From Bacteroidales bacterium (lineage in GTDB: Bacteria > Bacteroidota > Bacteroidia > Bacteroidales > WCHB1-69): a DNA stretch of 44,254 nt. Where the stretch lies: positions 1 to 44,254 of the forward strand of contig JAEEKX010000028.1 of assembly GCA_016288655.1 (NCBI GenBank), read 5' to 3'. The position numbers and the translations under genes are program-made. The notes below the pieces were generated by a model that was not told the origin of the DNA, ran no database searches, and worked only from the letters and a program-made list of their open reading frames with translations. Of this stretch, positions 33,884 through 41,843 are shown piece after piece. Positions within the stretch are counted from its first letter, which is position 1. Each line of letters begins with the position of its first letter.

Positions 33884-35503
33884 ATGGAAAAGATGTACGA
33901 AAAGATCAACAAGCGCGGCTGGATGGTGGCGATCCTCGTGATTCTGCTTTTTGGGGCCTTCATTCACGCCAAGTATCTGAACGAATTTCCTTTATACATC
34001 CATGCTTGGGCGCAATCCGACTGGTATTCCATCTCCTTAGGATACGTGGACAACGGCTTCGACTTCTTCCACCCCCAGACGATGCTTTACAACAAGCAGG
34101 ACGACGGGGTGTGGGGGTCGCCCATCACCTCGGCGGACTTTCCCGTACACGAGTACGTAGTGGCGCTGTTGATGCAGTTGTTCGGAACCACATCCCCTTG
34201 GGTCTTCCGTATCTGGACATGCTTCGTCGGCATGGTCGGAATGTTTTTTCTTTACAAACTAACATTCTTATTGACAGACGATTGGATAAAATCGACGGGC
34301 GTGGTGGGCATTGCAATGACCACCCCGTCCTACGCATACTATTTCAGCGGCTTCATCCCCTCGATACCCTCGCTCACCTTTGTCATCATCGGACTCTGGG
34401 GCTATTTTTCGTATGTCCGGAAAGGGGAAGCGGGCTATTTCCATGTCGGATTCGCCTGTCTCACCTTGGCGGCGATGATACGCATGCCGCAGGTGGTCCC
34501 GTTGGTGGCCGTATGTTGTTTTGAGGTGTTGAGGATGTTCCGCGGGGAAAGCGGTTGGCGTGACAAAGTGGTTACCGTGGGGGTGTCGTTCGCCTGTTAT
34601 ATCGGTTTCTACCTGTGGAACAGACACTTGCAAGCGGAATACGGCTCAATGTTTTTGGGAAGATTGTTGCCGGCCAGGGACATGGACGATGCGCGTTACG
34701 TTTATGAGAACGTGCGGGAGCGATGGATGTTCCACTATTTCCAGCGGATACAGCACTGGTTGGTGTTGGCCGCGGTGACGGCGGCGGCCATCGCAGCTGT
34801 CATACGTGCGGCAAAAGGGCGTCATTCCCCTGCAAAAGATTGTATTGCAAGCACTTCTAGACTCTCTCTCTGGTGGTTTTTGAGCATCTACTTCCTCGGA
34901 GCCATCCTGTATGTTGTCGCCATGCTACGGCAATTCAGCAACCACGACTACTACTTTCTCGACAGTCTGTTCCTTCCATTCATTCTCCTGTTAGTGCTGT
35001 CGTTGGCCCAACTGCCGGCTGCGAAGCGCATCCGCTCCGGGCTTGTCGGCGCTTTGCTATTGGCTATTTTATTGATTATCATGGGGAAAGAGGCCGTGCA
35101 GATGCAGCAACTTCGACGGGAGCCGTTCGACCCGGCACTGCGTTGCTACGAGCATTTCTTAGGGTCGGACAAATTGCTCGACCAAGCGGGGATCTCGCGC
35201 GACGCCAAGGTGGTGGCGCTTTTCGCCTACCCGAAAAGTTCCTGTTTCATTCAAATGCAGCGGCGTGGATATATCGTGCTGAACACCGATGAGAAGATAG
35301 TGCGCAAGGTCCTTGCCGCCGACTACGATGTCATCGTCATCGAGAACGACGTGCTCCGGCAGGAGTTCGAGGCGCACGGGTACGTGCTCAAGCGCCTGCA
35401 ACCGATAACCGGAAACGAGGGCATCATCGTCTGCACGCTGTCGGAGACGCCCACGGCGGACGATGCGGAGACGCTTATCGAACGTGCCCAAGGGTTGCGA
35501 TAG
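33884..35503 (+). CDS. GT-C-type integral membrane glycosyltransferase (PMT/ArnT-like)
   Basis: 539 residues from the ATG at 33884; the frame is open 53 codons upstream inside the M16 gene. A first membrane span (GWMVAILVILLFGAFI) is followed by a loop with HAWAQSDWYSISLGYVDNGFD, where an Asp sits as in the catalytic first loop of PMT/ArnT-type lipid-linked sugar transferases. About ten further spans run to about residue 400, then a soluble C-terminal domain of about 120 residues. It would move a sugar from a polyprenyl carrier to an envelope target. Donor and acceptor are unknown. It lies 13 bases after the M16 gene. Confidence 0.65.
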   Translation: MEKMYEKINKRGWMVAILVILLFGAFIHAKYLNEFPLYIHAWAQSDWYSISLGYVDNGFDFFHPQTMLYNKQDDGVWGSPITSADFPVHEYVVALLMQLFGTTSPWVFRIWTCFVGMVGMFFLYKLTFLLTDDWIKSTGVVGIAMTTPSYAYYFSGFIPSIPSLTFVIIGLWGYFSYVRKGEAGYFHVGFACLTLAAMIRMPQVVPLVAVCCFEVLRMFRGESGWRDKVVTVGVSFACYIGFYLWNRHLQAEYGSMFLGRLLPARDMDDARYVYENVRERWMFHYFQRIQHWLVLAAVTAAAIAAVIRAAKGRHSPAKDCIASTSRLSLWWFLSIYFLGAILYVVAMLRQFSNHDYYFLDSLFLPFILLLVLSLAQLPAAKRIRSGLVGALLLAILLIIMGKEAVQMQQLRREPFDPALRCYEHFLGSDKLLDQAGISRDAKVVALFAYPKSSCFIQMQRRGYIVLNTDEKIVRKVLAADYDVIVIENDVLRQEFEAHGYVLKRLQPITGNEGIIVCTLSETPTADDAETLIERAQGLR

Positions 35504-35520
35504 CATCAGGAAGCACGAGG

Positions 35521-35970
35521 TCATTCATGCACTTCCGGCAAGACAATACTGACTGAGTAGCCGGATGCCTTCGGCTTGGGGGCGGACTTCGTTTTGGAAG
35601 GTGTAACTGTATATGTGATAGTCGTTTGCGGAGGAGTCGGAGCCAAAGAGAAGCGCACATGCAACTTGCAGTTGGCTTTCAGGCGGACGCCGCGGTTCCG
35701 TGCCTGTCCATAACGCAGCATCCGAACGATCCGAAGCGCCTCCTCATCGCACGAAGGGCACAGACTCTTGAGGATGGAAGCACTCTCCACCCTTCCGTCG
35801 TCGTTCACTTGGAAAGCAACGGTCACGATGCCCTCAATCCGCTGTTTCATAGCATCTTCCGGATACTGAAGGTGCGCAGAGACAAAGACGTCCAATGCCT
35901 TGCGACCTCCCGGATATTGCGGTTTCTCCAGAAACTTCTTCGTAGATTTTTTCCTTTTTTCTTCCATCAA
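35521..35970 (-). CDS. Soluble TonB C-terminal-domain protein
   Basis: 149 residues. Residues 10-105 follow the TonB C-terminal domain (KPQYPGGRKALDVFVSAHLQYP, in part, then IEGIVTVAFQVNDDGRVESASIL and EALRIVRMLRY). There is no N-terminal membrane span or signal peptide; the protein begins with charged MMEEKRKKSTKKF. The C-terminal 40 residues are a Pro/Lys/Thr-rich tail not part of the domain. Without an anchor it cannot be a normal energy transducer of outer-membrane receptors; it may be a truncated copy or a cytoplasmic interaction module. It is convergent with the glycosyltransferase gene. Confidence 0.7.
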   Translation of the reverse strand: MMEEKRKKSTKKFLEKPQYPGGRKALDVFVSAHLQYPEDAMKQRIEGIVTVAFQVNDDGRVESASILKSLCPSCDEEALRIVRMLRYGQARNRGVRLKANCKLHVRFSLAPTPPQTTITYTVTPSKTKSAPKPKASGYSVSIVLPEVHE

Positions 35971-36094
35971 AACACAATTTCTGTTCCCATAAACTATCTA
36001 TATAACAACTCACCCCCGCTATTTTGTTCATTCTAATAGACTTGCAAAAATAGATTTTTTTCTTTGAAAGGCGACAGCGTATCAAAAAAAATCG

Positions 36095-36102
36095 TAATTT
36101 TG
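36095..36102 (+). promoter_or_regulatory. -7 box of tRNA-Pro(CGG)
   Basis: TAATTTTG followed by CAGCC, 15 bases before the tRNA 5' end, with TTTGAAAGGCG upstream. The box and its surroundings match the CoA-transferase promoter closely. Confidence 0.65.
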
Positions 36103-36117
36103 CAGCCACAAAAAGCA

Positions 36118-36190
36118 CGGGGTGTGGCGCAGTTGGTAGCGCGCTACGTTCGGGACGTAGAGGCCGCAAGTTCGAGTCTTGTCACCCCGA
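36118..36190 (+). tRNA. tRNA-Pro (CGG)
   Basis: Acceptor CGGGGTG pairs with CACCCCG; anticodon stem CTACG/CGTAG closes loop TTCGGGA, giving CGG for proline; T-arm has TTCGAGT. No CCA is encoded. A run of nine T starts 2 bases after the discriminator and may end the transcript, although the exporter gene starts only 26 bases later. Confidence 0.95.
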
Positions 36191-36216
36191 CTTTTTTTTT
36201 AAGACTTCCCAATCCC

Positions 36217-38007
36217 ATGCGTCGCCATAAATTCCTTTCCATTATCCGCCCCTACCGATGGAAATTGGCGCTTATTGTGGTTGTCAACTTGCTGTCCATC
36301 CTTCTGTCCATCACCACGATGCTGCTCATTGAGCCACTGATGAAGTTGATTTTCCAGGGGCATATCGACGGGCTGAGTGCCATTGGCACGCAGTTGATGA
36401 AGGTGATGGGGCTTTTTGTGGATGTCAGCCAGCCCCAGCACTCATTGATGGCGATCATCATCTTCGTGGTCGTGCTTTTTTTTCTGAAGAATCTCTTTAC
36501 GATCCTCACCCAGTGGCTGCTGGCGCCCGTGCGCAGCGATGTCATCCGGCAACTCCGCAACCGCATGTACCACAAGGTGTTGCTGCTTCCGTTATCGTTT
36601 TTCACCCATCAGAAGAAGGGCGACTTCATCTCGCGGGCGGTGAACGACACGCAGGAGATCGAATTCACGGTGTTGAGTGCATTTCAGACCCTGCTGACCG
36701 CTCTGCTCACCATCATCATTTATGTAGCCGCGCTTTTCACCATCAGCACGCGGCTCACGCTGTTCTCCCTGATATTGCTGCCCATTGCGGGATTCTTCAT
36801 CTCTTTGATTAGCAGAAAATTAAGAAAGAAAAACAAAGAGATGAAGGAGTTGCAGGGCGTGATGTTGTCGCATGTGGAGGAGACGTTGGCGGGGCTGCGG
36901 GTCATCAAGGGATTCAACGCGCAGGCGCACGCGGAAGGGGTTTTCGACCGTCACAACAAGAGTTTTACCGATACGCACCGGCATTTGATGCGCCGTGCCG
37001 ACTTGGCGTCGCCGATGAGTGAATTTCTCGGGGTGACGGCGGTGATGATCATCTTGGTCTTTGGCGGTTCTTTGGTCTTGGGTGGCGACGCCACGCTCAC
37101 GGCCCCGCTGTTCATCACCTACATTGCCCTGTTCGCCATGATCGTCAATCCCGCGAAGAACGTGGGCACGGCGATGGCGGGGTACCACCGCGGCATGGCG
37201 GCCCTCGACCGGATTTACGAGGTGCTGGATGCGGAAGAGCTTCCCAAGAACTGCGACAATCCCGTGAAGGTCAAGTCTTTCGACAGCAGCATCGTCTTCG
37301 ACCACGTCTCGTTCTCCTACACGGAGACCGAGGTGTTGAAAGAGATCAACATAGAGATTCCGAAGGGGAAAATGGTGGCGGTTGTGGGCGCGTCGGGTGC
37401 GGGCAAGACCACGCTGGCGGACCTGCTGCCGCGCTTTTACGACGTCACCGCCGGAGCCATCCGCCTCGACGGCACCGACCTGCGTCAACTTGACATCGAC
37501 TCGCTGAGGTCGCTCTTTTCCATTGTGTCACAAGATGTTGTGCTTTTCAACGACACGGTGGCGAACAACATCGCCTTCGGCAGCGGCGACTACACGGAGG
37601 AGCAGATCTGGGTAGCGGCGCGGGCGGCCAACGCGGCCGAGTTCATCGAGCAACTGCCTGACGGGCTCTCCACCAACATCGGCGACCGCGGGCTGACGCT
37701 TTCGGGCGGTCAGCGGCAACGGCTCAGCATCGCACGCGCCGTGCTGCGCAACACGCCCCTTCTGATCCTCGACGAGGCCACCTCCGCCATGGACACCGAG
37801 TCGGAACGGCTGGTGCAGGAGGCCCTCGACCGCGTGATGCAGAACCGCACCACCTTGGTCATCGCCCACCGGCTGTCCACCATCCGCCACGCCGACAACA
37901 TCATCGTGCTCGACGCCGGCCGCGTGGCCGAGCAGGGGACGCACGACGAACTCATGGCCCTCAACGGCAAATATGCCAAATTCGTAGAAGTCAACCAACA
38001 ATCATAG
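36217..38007 (+). CDS. ABC exporter, MsbA-like (fused membrane and ATPase domains)
   Basis: 596 residues from the ATG at 36217; the frame is open further but crosses the tRNA gene. Six membrane spans fill residues 15-320. The ATPase domain has Walker A GASGAGKTT (about 391-399), Q-loop IVSQDVVLF, signature LSGGQRQRLSIARA (about 495), Walker B LLILDEATSAMD and the H-loop IAHRLST. The layout is that of lipid A flippase MsbA and other type IV exporters. Lipid A export would fit the KDO genes in the window, but the substrate is not provable from sequence. It is 3 bases before trmB. Confidence 0.85.
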   Translation: MRRHKFLSIIRPYRWKLALIVVVNLLSILLSITTMLLIEPLMKLIFQGHIDGLSAIGTQLMKVMGLFVDVSQPQHSLMAIIIFVVVLFFLKNLFTILTQWLLAPVRSDVIRQLRNRMYHKVLLLPLSFFTHQKKGDFISRAVNDTQEIEFTVLSAFQTLLTALLTIIIYVAALFTISTRLTLFSLILLPIAGFFISLISRKLRKKNKEMKELQGVMLSHVEETLAGLRVIKGFNAQAHAEGVFDRHNKSFTDTHRHLMRRADLASPMSEFLGVTAVMIILVFGGSLVLGGDATLTAPLFITYIALFAMIVNPAKNVGTAMAGYHRGMAALDRIYEVLDAEELPKNCDNPVKVKSFDSSIVFDHVSFSYTETEVLKEINIEIPKGKMVAVVGASGAGKTTLADLLPRFYDVTAGAIRLDGTDLRQLDIDSLRSLFSIVSQDVVLFNDTVANNIAFGSGDYTEEQIWVAARAANAAEFIEQLPDGLSTNIGDRGLTLSGGQRQRLSIARAVLRNTPLLILDEATSAMDTESERLVQEALDRVMQNRTTLVIAHRLSTIRHADNIIVLDAGRVAEQGTHDELMALNGKYAKFVEVNQQS

Positions 38008-38010
38008 CGC

Positions 38011-38706
38011 ATGCCCAAACACAAACTACAACGTTTTGCAGAGAACGAGACCTTCACCAACCTGTTTCAGCACCAGAACTACGACGTGCGCAACGACGCC
38101 TTTCCGTTGAAAGGGCGGTGGCACGCCGACTATTTCCACAACGACCATCCCATCGTACTGGAGGTGGGCTGCGGGCGCGGCGAATACACCGTGTCCATGG
38201 CGCGGCAGTTTCCCGACTGCAACTTCATCGGCATCGACCGCAAGGGCGCCCGCCTTTGGCGCGGCTGCAAAGACGCCACCATCGAGGGGCTGCCCAACGT
38301 CGCCTTCATCCGCGGACAGGTGGATGACATCGAACGCTATTTCGGCCCCGGCGAGGTGTCCGAGATCTGGGTCACCTTCCCCGATCCGCAGCCCAAGAAG
38401 GCCCGCCGTCGGCTCGTCTCCCCCAATTTCGTGGAACGCTACTGCAAGGTTTGGGGCAACCCGGGCATCCTGCACCTCAAGACAGACAGTCGCCTTCTCT
38501 ACGAATATTTAATAGAGACCGCATCTGCAAATAATTGGCAGATTCTCGACCAAATCGAAGATGTCTATGCAGAACCCCAAAGGCCGTTTCTCACTGAAAT
38601 ACAGACTTTTTACGAGAAAAAGTGGTTGGAGGAAAAGTCGATGATTTCTTATCTGAGGGTAAGTGTTAAGAATGAACTGGAGGCGTCCCAAAATGCCGAG
38701 CTCTGA
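38011..38706 (+). CDS. trmB: tRNA (guanine-N7-)-methyltransferase
   Basis: 231 residues. The Rossmann methyltransferase motif is VLEVGCGRGEYTVSMA, followed by FIGIDRKGARLWRG and the TrmB signature WVTFPDPQPKKARRRLVSP with catalytic and tRNA-binding residues. It makes m7G46 in the variable loop of tRNAs. The first 45 residues (MPKHKLQRFAENETFTNLFQ, then a second helix) form the usual N-terminal part. It is coupled to the ABC exporter gene upstream. Confidence 0.94.
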   Translation: MPKHKLQRFAENETFTNLFQHQNYDVRNDAFPLKGRWHADYFHNDHPIVLEVGCGRGEYTVSMARQFPDCNFIGIDRKGARLWRGCKDATIEGLPNVAFIRGQVDDIERYFGPGEVSEIWVTFPDPQPKKARRRLVSPNFVERYCKVWGNPGILHLKTDSRLLYEYLIETASANNWQILDQIEDVYAEPQRPFLTEIQTFYEKKWLEEKSMISYLRVSVKNELEASQNAEL

Positions 38707-38728
38707 CCATTTTTTAGCATAGTGAGAG

Positions 38729-39667
38729 ATGCAGAAATTCCGTAGTCTCATTCTTCCCATCGCCATTGTGGCGGGGTTGTTCTGCCACCATTGGTTAGCG
38801 ATGGCCAAACCGGCCGTGCCGTTCCTCATTTTCCTCATCCTGCTGCTCAACTTCAGTGCCACGGAGATCAAGAAACTGCGGTTTTCGCCCATGCACGGCT
38901 GGATGCTGCTGTTCCAGGCCGTCGTCAGTTTGGGATTGTACTTTCTGCTGCGGATGTGGGACGAGTTGTTGGCGCAAGGGGTGATGGTCGGCGTGCTCAG
39001 TCCGGTGGCGGCCTCGGTGGTGGTGATCGCCTGCATGTTGGGCGCCAACCGTGCCACCATCACCGCCTACAGTTTAGTGGGCAACTTCGGCATTGCCATC
39101 TTGGCGCCCATCTACTTCTCCTTCATCGGCACCAACGTCGAAATGCCGTTTTGGGACTCTTTCCTGCTGGTTTTGTCGAAAATAGGTCCGACGATTGTGC
39201 TTCCCCTGCTGATTATCATCGTGTTGCAGTTGGTCGCCCCCAGAGTCAACGCGGTCATTGCCAAACGCAAGGGGTGGTCGTTCTACCTCTGGGGCGTCGC
39301 GCTGATGATCACCATCGGACAGGCCATCGACTTCATCTTCCTGCATGGCAGCGGTCACTGGCGGAGCATCGCCTGGCTGGCAGTGGCGTCGCTCATCGGT
39401 TGCGCAGTACAGTTCGGCTGCGGGCATCTCATCGGGAAGCGCTACGGCGACCGCATCGCCGGCGGGCAAGGGTTAGGACAGCGCAACACAGCGCTCGCCA
39501 TCTGGATGTCGGGCATGTACCTGCAGCCGCTCGCCTCCATCTTCCCAGCGACCTACTCGATCTGGCAGAACCTGTACAACAGTTTCCAACTTTGGCAGCA
39601 TGACCGTCGAGCGGCCGAGGCGGCTACCCCAACAGCACCTGAACCGCATAGCGGGTGCGCTCAGTAA
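38729..39667 (+). CDS. Bile acid:sodium symporter (BASS) family transporter
   Basis: 312 residues, 9-10 membrane spans starting LILPIAIVAGLF. Sequence parts typical of BASS proteins: VGVLSPVAASVVVIACMLGAN, TITAYSLVGNFGIAILAPIYF (in part), and the end region GQRNTALAIWMSGMYLQPLASIFPATYSIWQNLYNS (quoted in pieces: GQRNTALAIWMSG, LASIFPATYSIWQN). The substrate is unknown; bacterial members carry bile acids, pantothenate or other organic anions. The last 44 bases overlap the end of the convergent ATP-grasp-like gene, and the final 25 residues are Ala/Pro/His-rich with no family likeness. Confidence 0.75.
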   Translation: MQKFRSLILPIAIVAGLFCHHWLAMAKPAVPFLIFLILLLNFSATEIKKLRFSPMHGWMLLFQAVVSLGLYFLLRMWDELLAQGVMVGVLSPVAASVVVIACMLGANRATITAYSLVGNFGIAILAPIYFSFIGTNVEMPFWDSFLLVLSKIGPTIVLPLLIIIVLQLVAPRVNAVIAKRKGWSFYLWGVALMITIGQAIDFIFLHGSGHWRSIAWLAVASLIGCAVQFGCGHLIGKRYGDRIAGGQGLGQRNTALAIWMSGMYLQPLASIFPATYSIWQNLYNSFQLWQHDRRAAEAATPTAPEPHSGCAQ

Positions 39668-40802
39668 CGGGCGTAAGCGACAGATAACCAGACACCAACC
39701 TTCCTTCTGACAGCACCATCGGATACTTTTCCGTGAGTTCGACATGTTCTTTCCACAGGCCGGACTCTGCCGGATTATAGCGCAGTCGCCAACGCCCACG
39801 GGCGTCAGGAGCGCAGAAGTGGCAGTAAAAAAGCTGCGAAGCGAGCCCCATTGTCATCCGGACATTCAACTCCACGGCGGGGTGGATGCGACAGCCGCCT
39901 TCATGACGATAGACGAGCATATCCACACCGACCGGTCCGGAATAGCAAGGCGCAACATTATTGCGTATAAAATCTTCGATACCAATGCGATATTCATCTA
40001 AAAGCGAAACATCCACATTGCGGGAAAGCCATTCCACTTTGCCATTTTCTGGCATCATCAAATTCTCTTGATAGATGCCGTTGTGGGTGGTAAAGATGGA
40101 GATACCGCAGTAGTCAACATGACCATCGCGGCAGTAAAATTCCATGGCAAAATCCTGAACATTAAGAAGATACCTCTCCCCTATCACGCAGCCGCTTTTT
40201 CGAATGGACTGGTTGGCCCAGCCGCGTTGGTGCGGGGTGAGGGCGCCGACGACGTGGCGCAGTCCGCGACCGCTGCCCGACCAGGGCATTTTGAGCATGA
40301 CATCACCGCAGGCATGGACGTAGGCCTCCACGTCGGCGGGGGTGGTCAATTCGGTGGCGGGCGACGGCAGCAGTTGTGGGTCAGCGACATTTTGATGAAG
40401 GTACTGCAAAGCGTGGATGGCAGTGCGGCGGTGTGATAGGTCGCGGATTCGGGCGAGTGTTTCGGTGCAAGGGAGGATGTGCGGGGGGGCGTTCTGCTTG
40501 AGCAGCCACTGTGCCAAATTATGGTTCCATCCCCAGGGTTTGGGGCAGCAACCCATTTCTTTTATTCCCTGATTATCAACAAATTGAGTTTTATTAACAA
40601 ATCGTTGCAGGTCACATAAAAAAGTGGAAGGCAGGTGCAGATTGGGCAGATAGACGACGTTGTCGCGGGCAAACCAGGCGGGCAGGGCGGCGCAGTCGCG
40701 GGCGAACTCCACGGCGGAAGCAGGCGGCACGTAATGGTTGGTGCCGTGGGCGAGTGCCAGGTCGTGGTCGGGGTTGAAGATGTAGAGCGGACGGGCTTCC
40801 AT
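39624..40802 (-). CDS. Uncharacterised ATP-grasp-like protein of Bacteroidales
   Basis: 392 residues, soluble, no signal peptide. The start MEARPLYIFNPDHDLALAHGTNHY has a FNPDHDLALA motif. The middle (VMLKMPWSGSGRGLRHV, residues about 172-188) looks like the nucleotide-binding Lys/Gly-rich segment of ATP-grasp ligases, and GPVGVDMLVYRHEGG...HPAVELNVRMTMG (about 285-315) matches the metal-binding E-x-N-x-R region. Thus a carboxylate-amine ligase-type reaction is likely, with unknown substrate. It is next to nadA, divergently, but nothing links it to NAD. It overlaps the transporter gene by 44 bases at the 3' end. Confidence 0.6.
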   Translation of the reverse strand: MEARPLYIFNPDHDLALAHGTNHYVPPASAVEFARDCAALPAWFARDNVVYLPNLHLPSTFLCDLQRFVNKTQFVDNQGIKEMGCCPKPWGWNHNLAQWLLKQNAPPHILPCTETLARIRDLSHRRTAIHALQYLHQNVADPQLLPSPATELTTPADVEAYVHACGDVMLKMPWSGSGRGLRHVVGALTPHQRGWANQSIRKSGCVIGERYLLNVQDFAMEFYCRDGHVDYCGISIFTTHNGIYQENLMMPENGKVEWLSRNVDVSLLDEYRIGIEDFIRNNVAPCYSGPVGVDMLVYRHEGGCRIHPAVELNVRMTMGLASQLFYCHFCAPDARGRWRLRYNPAESGLWKEHVELTEKYPMVLSEGRLVSGYLSLTPVTERTRYAVQVLLG

Positions 40803-40888
40803 GACAGATTATTCGATGCAAAATTACGAAGATTATCGCAAGTAGGTCAAAAAAAGTGAAAAAGGATTCAATTTTCACATAAAAATAG

Positions 40889-40896
40889 TAATTTTG
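40889..40896 (+). promoter_or_regulatory. -7 box of nadA
   Basis: TAATTTTG followed by CAGC, 22 bases before the nadA ATG. A GAAAAAGG block ends 23 bases upstream of the box. The leader would be about 15 bases. Confidence 0.65.
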
Positions 40897-40918
40897 CAGC
40901 ATCAAAAACAGAACGACC

Positions 40919-41821
40919 ATGGTAACGAAAGAGGACGTCATCGCGTTAAAAAAAACAAAAAACGCCATCATCTTGGCGCACTACTACACGCTTCCCGAAG
41001 TGCAGGAAGTGGCTGATTTCGTGGGCGATAGTCTGGGCTTGTCGCAGAAGGCAGCGCAGACGGAGGCCGACATCATCCTATTTGCCGGTGTGCATTTCAT
41101 GGCAGAAACGGCCAAGATACTGAATCCCAGCAAGAAAGTGTTGGTGCCCGACATGGCGGCGGGGTGTTCGTTAGCCGACGGCTGCGACCCCGACGAGTTG
41201 GCGGAGTTCATGAAGGATTATCCTGGCTATAAGATACTTGCCTATATCAACTGCACGGCGAAGGTGAAGACCATGGCCGACATCATCGTCACCTCGGGCA
41301 ATGCGTTGCGAATCGTGGACTCCCTACCGAAGGATGAGAAGATCGTGTTCGTGCCCGACCGCAACTTGGGCGACTACATCAACCGGCAGACGGGCCGCGA
41401 GATGGAGTTGTGGCACGGTGACTGTTGCGTACACGCCCGCTGGTCGGCGGCGAAGGTCGCGCAGTTGAAGCAGGCGCATCCGGAAGCGCTGACGATCGCG
41501 CACCCCGAGTGCCGTCGCGAGGTGTTAGAATGCGCCGACTTCATCGGCTCCACAGCAGCGATGCTGAAATACGTCGCCTCCTCCCCTGCCCCGGAGTTCA
41601 TCGTCATCACTGAAAGCGGGATTCTGCACGAGATGCAGAAGCAGAATCCGGGCAAGCGATTCTTCTCCGGCGACAGCGAGTGCATTTGCAGGACCATGAA
41701 GATGAACAACTTGGAGAACATATACCAGGCGCTGAGGGACGAGAAGCCCGAGCTGTTGATGGACGCGGAGACCATCGAGGCGGCCAAGCGACCGATTCTC
41801 AAGATGTTGGAGTTGTCATAA
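40919..41821 (+). CDS. nadA: Quinolinate synthase
   Basis: 300 residues, the short form of the family. The iron-sulfur cluster ligands are Cys83 (DMAAGCSLAD), Cys169 or Cys170 (HGDCCVHARW) and Cys255 or Cys257 (DSECICRTMK), spaced about 87 apart, as in characterised enzymes. AHYYTLPEVQ, TSGNAL and FVPDRNLG are family motifs for substrate binding. It condenses iminoaspartate with dihydroxyacetone phosphate to quinolinate in NAD synthesis. nadB and nadC are not in the window. 22 bases separate it from the C10 protease gene. Confidence 0.95.
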   Translation: MVTKEDVIALKKTKNAIILAHYYTLPEVQEVADFVGDSLGLSQKAAQTEADIILFAGVHFMAETAKILNPSKKVLVPDMAAGCSLADGCDPDELAEFMKDYPGYKILAYINCTAKVKTMADIIVTSGNALRIVDSLPKDEKIVFVPDRNLGDYINRQTGREMELWHGDCCVHARWSAAKVAQLKQAHPEALTIAHPECRREVLECADFIGSTAAMLKYVASSPAPEFIVITESGILHEMQKQNPGKRFFSGDSECICRTMKMNNLENIYQALRDEKPELLMDAETIEAAKRPILKMLELS

Positions 41822-41843
41822 AATCGAATTAAAACAGAGCAAA

